A DNA stretch of 64,000 bases, taken from DASQZK01 sp963771005 (GTDB taxonomy: Bacteria > Bacteroidota > Bacteroidia > Bacteroidales > GCA-2748055). Location: contig CAVYRO010000002.1 of NCBI GenBank assembly GCA_963771005.1, positions 620,001 to 684,000 of the forward strand, written 5' to 3'. Within the stretch, counting starts at the first letter, position 1; every line of letters starts with the position of its first letter. A model generated the notes under the pieces. The model did not search any database. It saw only the letters and a list, made by a program, of their open reading frames with translations, and was not told the origin of the DNA. Made by a program: the position numbers and the translations under genes. Shown here piece after piece: positions 8,447 to 18,208 of this stretch.

Positions 8447-11251
8447 TCAATCCTTCTTCCCCTGTAATTCGTCGGCTTTTTTGCGGGCGGTTTCCATGAT
8501 GGCGTCGGCTTTTGCACCGGCTTCTTTTTTCAGCTTTTCTGCCTGTTTTTCGGATTGGCTGATAAGTCCGTCGCCTGTTTTCTCGGCTGCGAGTTTCTTT
8601 AGAGGATTGCTTCCGGCCTCTTTAACGAGTTGTTTCTTCCTGAGCCTGGCCTCCCCCACCAGGGATTCGCCGGCTTCCGCGGCCGACTTTTTCAGCTGAT
8701 CCGCCTGTTCCTGCGCATCTTTCATGATACGTTCGACCTCAGCGCTTACATCCTTTTTGATTTCTTCCTTTGCTTTCTCAACCTCTTCCTTAACCCGCTG
8801 TTCAACAGCTTCCCTGATCTCCTGTTTGGCTTTCTGGAGGTTTTCCTTAACCGCAAGGCTGATTTTGGGATCTGAGAAGGTACCCGTGATTTTCACCTGT
8901 ACGTTAATATTTTCGCCCGGTTTGACATCGAAACCCTTATCCCGGGCCTGGGCAGTGAGATTTTCAAGCACATCGTTGGCCTGGCTGCCGAATTCATTGC
9001 GGGGAATGCTGAAATTCATAAGGTAGTTCATCGTCTCATCGAGGCCCTGGTCACCACCGATCGTAACTTTGGACGGGCCCAGTTTTGTTTCGAAAGGAGC
9101 GACATAAACCCTTCCGTCCCTGATCTCAAAGGAAAGATCCACATCGGAAAGAGAAGGATTCCTGAGCTTTTCATTTTTCAGAACATCGGCCACCTTATCG
9201 AGGGTTTTGTTGTTGAGGATCTCCACGTTACCTGTTTTCAGTACGCCTTTGCCGTTCATGCTGTTCATCACGGGATTCATGGCAGAATCCAGGAGGGAGG
9301 AAAGCTGCAGCCGTGTACTGAATTTTCCCCTGCACATTTCTGCCACCGGGGCCAGTTTTTGTACCGTATTGAAGGCAGCGAAAGCGGAGGGGAAGTCGAT
9401 ATCGCTCATATCCAGGTCCATATCAAGCAATGGAGTTGTAACATCCCGGGTGTTGTAGGTCCCGCTCATTGTCATACTTCCTCCGAGGAGCAGCATGGAG
9501 AGGGAATTCATGTTCAGTATCCCGTTGTTTACGACGATACCGCCTTTCAGCCGGGTGATTTCGAGATTGTCATAGTTGAGTTTTGCCAGATCGGTTGTCA
9601 GTGTAAAATCAATATTTTGCGGCACCTCAAACACGGTGAGGGCTGAAGTATCTTCCATGGATTCATCCACATCTTCTTCACCGGAGGCCATAAGTGCATT
9701 CAGATCCAGAAGGTTTGAAGTAAGTTTGAGGTTACCACGGATGGTCTCATCCTTAAATATGTAAGGAATAAAATTTTCAAGGCGGCCTTCCATATGTACA
9801 TCGCTTGATCCGACAGTTGCGTCAAAATACTCGAGATTTACAAATTCAGGAGAGAATACGAGTCTCCCCTTCCCTATTTTAACGGGCTCCGGAATCTCAG
9901 CCCCGCTTATTTCCATGTCCCGTACCTCAAAATTACCATCGGCCTGGAATGCCTCGTAATTTTCATTCTCTATATCCGACATCCGGCCCATCATCTGGAG
10001 GTTGGCCGTGATGATCCCGTTCAGGTTCATGCTGTCCAGTGGGATTACATCGGAAATGGATGCAAGGTCGAGTTTTCCGCTCACAGAGCCATTCATCTGC
10101 ATATCGGAAAAGGGAGTCAGCAGATGAAAATTCATGTCAACGGGGTTCCCGGCCATTTCAATGTGAAAACGATCAAGATCAATGCGGGTGCTGTCTTCAA
10201 ACGTTCCGTCATAATAGACTTTAAGATCCATCTGGATATTATCTGCAGATTTGGGCAGATCGGGATAGGCAAAATGGCCGTCTTGGACCGCCAGGTGCAT
10301 GGTTACGGTGGGTACAATGGTTTCGGTCACCAATCCTTTGATCGTCCCATCGAGACTCAATGTTCCGGAAGCTTTTAACCCCTGGAAATCCTGCATATAC
10401 ACGGCGGGGATCATAGAGAGCACAGATTTGAATGCCGTTTCCTTTGAATAATATTTCATATCCACCTTATAAACCGAATCTGAGGGCATGGCAAAAGATC
10501 CATCCATTCCCAGGACGAGATCATTTACCCTGAGCTCATTCTCTTTCAGTGTATATATGCTTTTCGCGAGATCCGCCCCTATGAGGGCCTTTAATGTCAT
10601 GGAGGCCCTGCTGATGTAACGGGTACCATCATAATTAATGGTTACACTCTTTGCGTCCGAATTTAAATCCATGTCGGAATAATTCCCGGAAAAGTTTCCT
10701 GAAAGGGAAAGGTTGAGCTGTTCAAAGTCAGCTTCCAGATTCAGGGCTTCATCGGTATAATGTATACTTGCATTATTTACCCTGAATTTTTTCAGATCCA
10801 CCACAAATTCCGATGAAGTGGTATCTGCCGGTTCTTCCATCTCAGTGGAATCCGTTGACGGATACGTAATATCCCAGTTGACACTCCCGTCTTTAAGGGC
10901 GATTGCACGTATCACGGGACGTTCGAGGATGAGCGATTTTACCCTGATATTTCCGGAAAAGGCCGGGATGAGCTCTATTCTTGCGGCAAACCTGTCAAAG
11001 GCCATTAGCGTATCGCCCCTGAATTTATCAATCCCTATAACAGAAACATTTTTCAAAGCCACCTCCAGGTCGGGGAAACCTTTAAAAAGCGATACTGAAA
11101 GGTCCGACCAGTCCACGGTTGCCCTTACATTGTTATTCACTTCCCTCTTTGCAACCTCCATTATCTTTCCCCTGAAAAGGAAGGGGACGGTGAGAATGAT
11201 CACGAATAACGCGAGAAGCACAAAAAACAGGATCCTGAGAAATTTTTTCAT
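8447..11251 (-). CDS. AsmA-family envelope protein
   Basis: A 934-residue inner-membrane-anchored periplasmic protein. One N-terminal membrane helix (residues ~4-27, FVLLALFVIILTVPFLF) is followed by ~750 residues of repetitive beta-strand sequence with AsmA-type blocks. Examples are SVSLFKGFPDLEVALKNVSV at the start and a C-terminal GNVEILNNKTLDKVADVL region. AsmA/TamB-like proteins form lipid-conducting grooves across the periplasm. The last ~150 residues are unusual: an almost uninterrupted Lys/Glu/Ala-rich coiled coil (KEEVEKAKEEIKKDVSAEVE) absent from the basic family. It is transcribed away from the ResB gene. A TonB or export role is not indicated. Confidence 0.85.
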   Translation of the reverse strand: MKKFLRILFFVLLALFVIILTVPFLFRGKIMEVAKREVNNNVRATVDWSDLSVSLFKGFPDLEVALKNVSVIGIDKFRGDTLMAFDRFAARIELIPAFSGNIRVKSLILERPVIRAIALKDGSVNWDITYPSTDSTEMEEPADTTSSEFVVDLKKFRVNNASIHYTDEALNLEADFEQLNLSLSGNFSGNYSDMDLNSDAKSVTINYDGTRYISRASMTLKALIGADLAKSIYTLKENELRVNDLVLGMDGSFAMPSDSVYKVDMKYYSKETAFKSVLSMIPAVYMQDFQGLKASGTLSLDGTIKGLVTETIVPTVTMHLAVQDGHFAYPDLPKSADNIQMDLKVYYDGTFEDSTRIDLDRFHIEMAGNPVDMNFHLLTPFSDMQMNGSVSGKLDLASISDVIPLDSMNLNGIITANLQMMGRMSDIENENYEAFQADGNFEVRDMEISGAEIPEPVKIGKGRLVFSPEFVNLEYFDATVGSSDVHMEGRLENFIPYIFKDETIRGNLKLTSNLLDLNALMASGEEDVDESMEDTSALTVFEVPQNIDFTLTTDLAKLNYDNLEITRLKGGIVVNNGILNMNSLSMLLLGGSMTMSGTYNTRDVTTPLLDMDLDMSDIDFPSAFAAFNTVQKLAPVAEMCRGKFSTRLQLSSLLDSAMNPVMNSMNGKGVLKTGNVEILNNKTLDKVADVLKNEKLRNPSLSDVDLSFEIRDGRVYVAPFETKLGPSKVTIGGDQGLDETMNYLMNFSIPRNEFGSQANDVLENLTAQARDKGFDVKPGENINVQVKITGTFSDPKISLAVKENLQKAKQEIREAVEQRVKEEVEKAKEEIKKDVSAEVERIMKDAQEQADQLKKSAAEAGESLVGEARLRKKQLVKEAGSNPLKKLAAEKTGDGLISQSEKQAEKLKKEAGAKADAIMETARKKADELQGKKD

Positions 11252-11396
11252 ATCGGGTAGGTTTTACTCGCGTAAAATTAATAATTTAAATTATCTGCCA
11301 TTCAGTTCTATAGTACGCATAAATTTTTTTTTTGTTTACTCGTTCTAAATGTCTCCGTGTACCGTGCTTTTGTTAGAAGAAGAACAAAAAAAATTC

Positions 11397-11404
11397 TAAT
11401 TTTG
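11397..11404 (+). promoter_or_regulatory. Promoter of the ResB/CcsA operon
   Basis: TAATTTTG fits the TAnnTTTG -7 consensus, 27 bases before the ATG at 11432. A TTTG at 11369-11372 lies 24 bases upstream, slightly long but usable as the -33 element. Confidence 0.5.
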
Positions 11405-11431
11405 AGGGCTTTAAAAAATATCCGTACCTGA

Positions 11432-12667
11432 ATGGCTGCAAATAATGAAAAATCCTCGCTCCAGGGTTATCGCCAGGGGTTTTTAATAAGTCTGTTCATC
11501 ATCATTACAGGCTTTGGTCTGGACCTGGTCTCCGGTGGTCGGGGTGTCGCCCTGCCGTCATGGCCGATGAACCTGTTCGTTGTTCTGAGTTTTGCATTTC
11601 TGCTGATATTTACACATATCTATTACAGGGATCTCACAGCCGTAAAATGGCTTTCGCGGGTTCCCGCCTCTGTCAGCTCAATCATACTCTTCACCCTCCT
11701 TACCCTTATCATGGGTATGACCAAACAAAACAACCCGGAATCATCCGCTTTCATGAAAATGACCGGGCTCGACCATGTAAGATCAAGTTACGTTTTTATG
11801 CTGTCGGGCCTGTACCTGTTAACGACACTGGGCCTGGTCATTCTGCGGAGGATCACTCCCATAAAGTACCGCAACATCGGTTTCACACTGAATCACCTCG
11901 GATTATGGATCATCGTGATGGCAGGAAGCCTGGGCTCGGGCGATCTCCAGCGCCTCAACGTCTATGTTAACGAAAACGAATCGGTCTGGTACGGTTTCAA
12001 ACAAAACAAGCAGCCGTACAAATTACCTTTCACCATTGAGCTTCTTGATTTCGATATCGTTGAGTTTCCACCCAAGCTTGCCATCGTCGAGAACCAGACC
12101 ATGAAATTTCCTGAAAAAGAGGTCAATAACATGATCCTTCTCGAGAATGGTCTGACCACGACAATGTCCGGATGGAAGGTGACCGTTGACACCCTTTATC
12201 TTACGGCGATGATAGACAGTTCCGGCAGGTATATACCTTCGGATGATACGCTTTCCTTTCCGGCGGCAAAGATCAGGGCCGAAAATGCAACGAATGGTGA
12301 GGTGCGGGAAGGATGGATCTCCAGCGGAAATATCATGACACGGCCGGGGCTCCTGCTGCTCGACAATACCTATTCCCTGGCCATGGCGAGGCCCGAGGCA
12401 AAGGAATACAGCTCAAAAATCGTAATTGAACAGGAAGGAAAGACCGACACCGCCCGTTTATTTGTGAACAAACCCGTCAAAGTTTCGGGGTGGAATCTAT
12501 ACCAGTTGTCGTACGACGAACGGATGGGTAAATGGTCGAAGCTCAGTGTCATTGAAGCTATCCGGGATCCCTGGCTGCCTTTCATTTATATCGGGATCTT
12601 CATGGTCATAGCCGGTTCTCTCTATCTATTCACCATTGGCAAAACCCCTAAAGAAAACGAAGCATGA
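11432..12667 (+). CDS. ResB-like cytochrome c biogenesis protein
   Basis: Membrane protein of system II cytochrome c maturation. Four N-terminal membrane helices (around residues 15-35, 45-62, 75-95 and 118-138), one more near 150-168, a ~200-residue periplasmic domain, and a last helix at ~375-400 (LPFIYIGIFMVIAGSLYLF) match the ResB/Ccs1 topology. The periplasmic domain has the ResB-like ending VSGWNLYQLSYDERMGKWSKL before the last helix. It overlaps the ccsA-like gene by four bases (ATGA), so the pair is translationally coupled. The pair would deliver and ligate heme to apocytochromes, including the multiheme and PQQ/heme proteins encoded further along. Confidence 0.82.
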   Translation: MAANNEKSSLQGYRQGFLISLFIIITGFGLDLVSGGRGVALPSWPMNLFVVLSFAFLLIFTHIYYRDLTAVKWLSRVPASVSSIILFTLLTLIMGMTKQNNPESSAFMKMTGLDHVRSSYVFMLSGLYLLTTLGLVILRRITPIKYRNIGFTLNHLGLWIIVMAGSLGSGDLQRLNVYVNENESVWYGFKQNKQPYKLPFTIELLDFDIVEFPPKLAIVENQTMKFPEKEVNNMILLENGLTTTMSGWKVTVDTLYLTAMIDSSGRYIPSDDTLSFPAAKIRAENATNGEVREGWISSGNIMTRPGLLLLDNTYSLAMARPEAKEYSSKIVIEQEGKTDTARLFVNKPVKVSGWNLYQLSYDERMGKWSKLSVIEAIRDPWLPFIYIGIFMVIAGSLYLFTIGKTPKENEA

Positions 12668-13464
12668 ACTGGACAGATTTTCCCACGTACGCATACACTG
12701 CCTCGGCACTCTGGCTGGCAGGCGTGATCCTTGTCTATGCCGGGACAAAGCGGAAGGTACTTTCGGTGATCGGATCACTCGTAGTTTTTGGAGGGTTGTT
12801 GACGATAGCCCTTTTTATCACGAGATTCTGGATCCAGCTCGGGAGGCCTCCCATGCGAACCCTTGGGGAGACGAGGCTGTGGTATGGATTTTTCCTGCCG
12901 GCGATAGGCCTTCTCTTTTACGTAAGGTGGAAATACAAATGGTTCCTGGCTTATGCCATAATGATGTCGTATGTTTTCCTGATCATCAATTTAACCCATC
13001 CCGAGGCGCATGACAAGACGCTGATGCCCGCCCTGCAGAGTCCCTGGTTTGTGCCGCATGTGGTTGTTTACATCCTGGGGTATGCATTGCTGGGCGTATC
13101 GACGCTTGTTGCCCTGAAAGGTTTATATCAGCATTATTTTTCCGTATTTGAGAAAAGTGTTATCATCCTTGCAGACAATCTTGTTTACCTTGGCTTCGGC
13201 TTTCTGACAATGGGGTTGCTGTTTGGTGCCCTATGGGCGAAGCAGGCTTGGGGACATTACTGGACCTGGGATCCGAAGGAGACCTGGGCTTTTCTTACCT
13301 GGCTGGGATACCTTATTTACATCCATCTCAGGTTTCAGCATCCGAAGAGAGTAAGCGGGTCGTTATGGGTATTGTCGCTTGCCTTCGTGCTTCTGATGGT
13401 CGCCTGGTTTGGCATCAATTATCTGCCCTCGGCGCAAAATAGTGTCCATGTTTATGGGGGGTAG
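12664..13464 (+). CDS. ccsA: Cytochrome c biogenesis protein CcsA
   Basis: Heme-handling membrane protein of system II. The product has eight predicted membrane helices and the diagnostic tryptophan-rich WWD-type motif WGHYWTWDPKETWAFLTW (~residues 199-216). Conserved His residues flank it, in VPHVVVYILGY and near the C-terminus (SAQNSVHVYG). Length (266) is slightly short but within the Bacteroidota range. Start chosen at the ATGA overlap with the ResB gene. The last gene before the tRNA. Confidence 0.92.
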   Translation: MNWTDFPTYAYTASALWLAGVILVYAGTKRKVLSVIGSLVVFGGLLTIALFITRFWIQLGRPPMRTLGETRLWYGFFLPAIGLLFYVRWKYKWFLAYAIMMSYVFLIINLTHPEAHDKTLMPALQSPWFVPHVVVYILGYALLGVSTLVALKGLYQHYFSVFEKSVIILADNLVYLGFGFLTMGLLFGALWAKQAWGHYWTWDPKETWAFLTWLGYLIYIHLRFQHPKRVSGSLWVLSLAFVLLMVAWFGINYLPSAQNSVHVYGG

Positions 13465-13519
13465 TATTGAAATTGCTGGAAAAATCCTTATTTTTGCAAC
13501 GCGTTCAAAGTATGCGAAC

Positions 13520-13592
13520 GGACCTGTAGCTTAATGGATAGAGCATCTGGCTACGGACCAGAAGGTTGGGGGTTCGAGTCCCTCCAGGTTCA
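13520..13592 (+). tRNA. tRNA-Arg (anticodon ACG)
   Basis: Cloverleaf read directly. The acceptor stem GGACCTG pairs with CAGGTTC, with discriminator A. The D-arm is GCTTAATGGATAGAGC, the anticodon stem TCTGG/CCAGA with loop CTACGGA gives anticodon ACG, and the T-arm is GGGGG-TTCGAGT-CCCTC. CCA is not encoded. The last tRNA base lies only a few bases before a terminator and a decayed recombinase, so this tRNA marks the edge of the accessory region. Confidence 0.95.
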
Positions 13593-13598
13593 CATGAG

Positions 13599-13637
13599 CG
13601 GATAAGTCTAAAAATACAGAGACTTGTCCGTTTTTTT
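13599..13637 (+). terminator. Terminator behind tRNA-Arg
   Basis: An 11-bp stem CGGATAAGTCT/AGACTTGTCCG (one mismatch) with a 10-base loop and TTTTTTT tail. On the other strand the same bases encode the final residues of the decayed serine recombinase. Confidence 0.8.
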
Positions 13638-15085
13638 ATTTTGTTTTTCATTGTCAATCAACAAAATAAGTCGGAGTACTTTATTGATTCTTGGGGTTCG
13701 ACATTTTTTTCCCTCAAAAATCAAATCTTCGGGAAATATCGAACTCAATATTTGCTTTTCCCCAGGTAAGTCCGCTCTTTTGTACATTTTATCATGGTTT
13801 GCAAGAACTCCTACTACTCCCCTTTCAAGTAAATTATTATGGTTCGATTTAAGTACCTTTAAACCTTTCAATTCATCCTCTACATTGAGTTTTTCGCCCG
13901 AATACCGTTGCTTCATCATTCCATAATCTTCCACTGCAATACTTACATCTATAAGCAAATCCTGCAGCGTATTAATTCTTTGGAATGCCCAATTCAATTT
14001 GCAGTGAAACTATCTTCTTTTTTCTTTCTTCATGTGTCCCTGCGAGTAACATTTTGACCATTTCCCTGTAAACTTCCTGTACTTCAGTCCTTAATTTTAA
14101 ATCGGCAATAAATTGAACTACTCTTTTATTTACCGATTCGGCAGAGAATCTCTCGCCTCCACCATGGTTACAGTGATAATGATAATACTTTGTGACTAAC
14201 TTACCTCTCGAAGGGCTGCCGGTTAATTTATTCCCGCATTTTGAACATTTAAGATTCCCCCGGAGTAGAAATTCCGGCCCTAGTGTTTTATATTTCGGCT
14301 GGTACCTTCGGGTCATATTTCCATTTAAAATATTCTGAACCCGATAGAAATACTCTCTCCTCAACAATGCCTTCATGCAGCCCTTCGACAATTTGTTCTG
14401 GTTTCTCTCCCCTGGCCGGTACTCTGATCTTCCCAATATAAACCGAATTTCGCAAAAGAGCTGAAAAATTACTTTTACTTATATGGTATCCTTCATTATG
14501 AAAACCTATCCTCATTTCACTCTGTGTCTTTCCTTTTGAAATACCCTCAAAGATTTTTCTCAGATACGCTGCATCTTTTCCCGGAATTATGGCCGGTTTA
14601 TTTTCTTCATCTCTCGAATTTCTATAACCCCGGGGTGCTCTGCGGCACCACCTACCGGCTTTTAAGGCTGCATCCATACCTCCTTTGATCTTTATATTCT
14701 TCGCTCGTTATCGATTTCAGGAATCGCAAGAAATAAGGCCAGCATTGCCTTATTTTCCGGGATTGAAAGATCCGTTTGCTGTTCAATGGCCTGAACGGTA
14801 ATTTCCAGATTTTTTAATGTCCGGATCATCAAAAATGCATCCGTAATATTTCTGCTAAACCGATCCCAGGAAGTAATCAGAAAAAAAATCAATTTTTCCT
14901 TTATTTTTTCGGGCAAAATTGAGGAATGACTTAAATTCCGGCCGGTTGAAATCCCTCGCCGAATGATCTTCTCTGTATTTCTGTACAATCTGAAAATTGT
15001 TTTTTTTGCAATACCGGGGTAAGAGATTCTTCCTGCACTCCCAAACTATACCCTAAGGCCTGTTGTCAAACATCTCCTGGTATGT
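13608..15085 (-). pseudogene. Large serine recombinase, decayed
   Basis: Site-specific integrase of the Bacteroidota large serine recombinase type, broken into several frames. In order on the minus strand: a degraded N-terminus (ALGYSLGVQEESLT near 15035), then the resolvase core SWDRFSRNITDAFLMIRTL and LSIPENKAMLALFLAIPEIDNERR. Next comes the recombinase domain RRAPRGYRNSRDEENKPAII, then the zinc ribbon CSKCGNKLTG..HYHC. The C-terminal tail carries SIFPEDLIFEGKKCRTPRIN. Frame changes fall near 14990, 14690, 14430 and 13990. The catalytic Ser region cannot be read intact. It is probably the dead integrase of an element that entered beside tRNA-Arg. Confidence 0.85.
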
Positions 15086-15164
15086 AATATAAATACGATC
15101 CTCCGGAAGAAAATAAGATCTGCCTGTAGAAACAGATATATCCGGATCTCTAATCGCATTTGCA

Positions 15165-16384
15165 TCAGTTTTTCTTCTCTTTAAAAAACAAAATAAAAAT
15201 GATGAGGATAAAGACGGAAAAAAGGGTGGTTATACCAAATATTGTATTCCATTGATAAATGGTTACTCCGGAAATTTTATCTGAAAAATAACCAATGAGC
15301 CAACCATTGAATAAGATTCCCAGGAACAAACCGATACCCCAGACCGCGAATGCCAGGAATCCCTGAGCCTGGGCTCTGAGTTCTTTCGGAGCTTTCCTGT
15401 CCGTGTAAACCTGTCCTCCTACATAAAATAAGCCAAAAATTATACCATGAACCAATACTCCAATAATGATCATTATATTAAGGTCGAAAACTACCCCAAG
15501 GTAAAAAGAAAGGAACCGGATCATCAGTGCAGCTAATCCAATTACCATTGCCCATTTGATCCCGATTCGAATAATTATTGTGGTAGCTATGATCATTACA
15601 AGAATTTCAACTACTTGTCCAAAATTCATTGTGAAGGTGATAAATTCAAAATTCTTACTCTGAAGAAATTCCGATCCATAAACATGATACAGGGAAAAAG
15701 GGATAATGGATAAAAATGAGAGTATGAGAAACATCCTGAAATTCTTATCCTTCAGCATGGAAAAAGCTTTAAGACCCAGCGCATCAATTATAGTGATTTT
15801 CTGACCTTTGGCAGCAGGTGGCGTTTTGGGAAGAAACAAATTAAAAAATGCTGCCAGGATAGCTGTACCGGCACCACAATAAAAGGGCAAACTTCGTACC
15901 ATCAAATACTTTTACCTTAAAAATACCCACAGCCACCAGGCTAAACAATCCGGTAGCCACCCATCCGATTGAGCCGAAAACCCGAATCCTTGGAAACTGT
16001 TCTGAAGAAGTATGTGCCATAGCAATCGCACTTGTCAAACTCCAAGAGGGCATATAACAAAGCATCGTAAGAATGATCACAAGCAACAACAGGTCGGGGT
16101 TCGTAACATTGGCTGCCAGGACCAGAAGAATGGATGTAAGTATATTTGATACTGCAAGGACTTTTTCACTGGCAAAATACCGGTCAGCCACCATCCCGAT
16201 TATTGAAGACGCAACAGAACCAATTGCCATGGAACTTAAGAATAAGGGATTTCTGCAGGCTGCTTATGTCCAGGTTAGCCAGATAAGCCGCCAATGGAAC
16301 CCACCAGACAGCCATTATCATGTATTGCATAAACATCATTAAACCAAGATTCAGTTTGGTTTTAATTTGAGTTTGATTTTTCAT
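15165..16384 (-). pseudogene. MFS transporter (NupG-like) with two frameshifts
   Basis: Nucleoside/sugar permease-like major facilitator of ~405 residues whose frame is broken twice. The start (ATG at 16384) reads KTKLNLGLMMFMQYMIMAVWW. An extra base near 16235 shifts the frame into AIGSVASSIIGMVADRYFAS. A second shift near 15890 moves into FYCGAGTAILAAFFNLFLP and on to the normal C-terminus. The joined product has 12 membrane helices and NupG-like blocks (WVPLAAYL, GMVADRYF, FGSIGWVATG). It follows the GMC oxidation operon on the same strand and may have imported its product. Either the gene is recently dead or there are two assembly errors. Confidence 0.8.
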
Positions 16385-16489
16385 ATATTCTTGAATCACT
16401 AATTCGTTAAAAAACAATTTACCAAGGGTTTATTTATAGGAATCTTCTCAAATGATTGTTTGAAATCAATCTTAAATAATACTACTAAA

Positions 16490-18130
16490 TCATCTCTTGT
16501 ATTTTTTAACAATATGTGCCCCAATCCAGTATCCCAGTGCCATGATGGTAAGTGCAGGATTAAATCCTCCCCCGGTGACACATAAGCTACCATCTGCCAC
16601 ATATAAATTTTCAATATCGTGAACCTGACCATATTTGTTTACAACAGAGGTGGCCGGATCATCACCCATTCTGCATGTTCCCATTTGATGCTGTCCTGCA
16701 CCAATTCCTCCTCCCCCAATAGATTGCCAGGTTTTTGAAGCACCTGCTTCAATAAGGATTTCTTCGGCTTTTTGGGAAAGGAACCTGCAATGCTCCTTGT
16801 CAATGGGAAGCTTGCCTCCTGAAAGAGCAACTATTGGCCTGTTCCAGTAATCTTTCTTTTTATCATATATTGTTACTCTTGAATTGAAATTCGGCATTTC
16901 CTGTATAGGCCCTCTTAAACCGGTATACCTGAAAAAATTTTCTCTCTGGAAATTTTTATGTTCAATTCCCCAGTTTGCTGAACCTGGGGAACGAAATTTT
17001 GAAAAGAGATATGGAGTTAGAAAAAACTCATTTGCCAAAAGACCTCCCCCGATTATTTCCTTATTATGATGATTATAATCATTTATGGCTATCGTAGCCC
17101 CCGGGCCTCTCATGTGCTGTATTTCATGGTCAAATAGCGCATCGGCACCCGTATAGGCATGGGCTGTAAGGTTGCGCCCTACCCAATCATTGTTATTTCC
17201 CAGACCATTGGGGAATTTTGAATTTCGGGAGCTTAAAAGTATTCGTGCTGTTTCAATGGCCGAAGAAGCTACTATTACCATATCTGCCGTTTGTATTTTT
17301 TCCAGGCCCTTATCATCAATATATCTCACCCCGGTAACCTTTCCATTGTCTGCCATTAATATTTCAGCAACTACCGAGTTTACCCTTAATTCACAATTTC
17401 CGCTTTTTAAAGCAACAGGGATGACTGTATTATGAGTTCCGTTTTTTGCATTCACAGGGCAGGCATAACCCACACAGGTGCGGTTTCTGATACACGCAGC
17501 CCTCCCATTATAAGGAACCGAGTTGCGAAGCATTGGAATGGGAAATGGATGAAGTCCGAGTCTTTTACAGGCATCTGCAATGATCTCTCCACCTTCATTA
17601 TTCTCAAAGGCAGGCATTGGAAAATCCTTTTTCCTGGGTGCAGCAAAAGGGTTACCGGAATTATCACCTGCAACACCAATTTCATACTCAGCCTTTTCAT
17701 AGTAAGGTTCCAGATCGTCATAGGAAATGGGCCAGTCGGCCAGTGTTGATCCCTGTACTTCCCCATAGGTTGATTTCATCCTGAAATCCTCACGCATAAA
17801 CCTCCAGCCCATGGCTCCGTAGGAAACCGTTCCGGAACCAACACATGCTGCATTATAGGTATCAAATCCATGGATTGTAGTAACGGTTTCACCCTCTTTT
17901 TCATGTTTAATAAAAACACGGGGGTTTTTATTCACATCGGGACCATAAGCAAGCTTAAATACTGTTCCTCTCTGGGAAATTAGTTCATCGTTGATGTGTT
18001 TATCATATACGGGCCAGTCTCCCTGTTCAAAAAGGGCCACACTCATACCATTTACGGCAAGTTCTTTTGCCACTACTCCTCCCCCAGCCCCGGCTCCTAT
18101 TACGATTGCATTCACATGTTTGTTTTTCAT
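16490..18130 (-). CDS. GMC-family flavoprotein dehydrogenase
   Basis: Large flavoprotein subunit of a gluconate 2-dehydrogenase-like sugar oxidoreductase, 546 residues. It has the N-terminal FAD dinucleotide motif VIGAGAGGGVVAKELA (~residues 10-25). A Cys-rich block RTCVGYACPVNAKNGTHNT is typical of the gluconate dehydrogenase subgroup. The C-terminal GMC block contains the catalytic His in GQHQMGTCRMG and the NLYVADGSLCVTGGGFNPAL FAD-binding end. There is no signal peptide. In this family the subunit is usually carried across by the Tat signal on its small partner, which here is the subunit-3 protein at 19264. Electrons would pass to the nine-heme cytochrome encoded in between. Confidence 0.9.
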   Translation of the reverse strand: MKNKHVNAIVIGAGAGGGVVAKELAVNGMSVALFEQGDWPVYDKHINDELISQRGTVFKLAYGPDVNKNPRVFIKHEKEGETVTTIHGFDTYNAACVGSGTVSYGAMGWRFMREDFRMKSTYGEVQGSTLADWPISYDDLEPYYEKAEYEIGVAGDNSGNPFAAPRKKDFPMPAFENNEGGEIIADACKRLGLHPFPIPMLRNSVPYNGRAACIRNRTCVGYACPVNAKNGTHNTVIPVALKSGNCELRVNSVVAEILMADNGKVTGVRYIDDKGLEKIQTADMVIVASSAIETARILLSSRNSKFPNGLGNNNDWVGRNLTAHAYTGADALFDHEIQHMRGPGATIAINDYNHHNKEIIGGGLLANEFFLTPYLFSKFRSPGSANWGIEHKNFQRENFFRYTGLRGPIQEMPNFNSRVTIYDKKKDYWNRPIVALSGGKLPIDKEHCRFLSQKAEEILIEAGASKTWQSIGGGGIGAGQHQMGTCRMGDDPATSVVNKYGQVHDIENLYVADGSLCVTGGGFNPALTIMALGYWIGAHIVKKYKR

Positions 18131-18208
18131 CCTAATTCAAAATTTAAGTTATCCATTATTCGTCAGGATCAATTCCTTATAAAATTTTTGTACAGGTAAA
18201 TACATCAA

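Noticed and set aside
8630..11348. Several open frames on the plus strand across this stretch
   Set aside because: All lie opposite the AsmA-family gene, have no family features and follow its codon pattern in reverse. They are shadows.
13520..13592. Direct repeat of the tRNA 3' end as an attachment site
   Set aside because: I looked for the CCTCCAGGTTCACA word further into the accessory region and did not see it, so no attR can be named.
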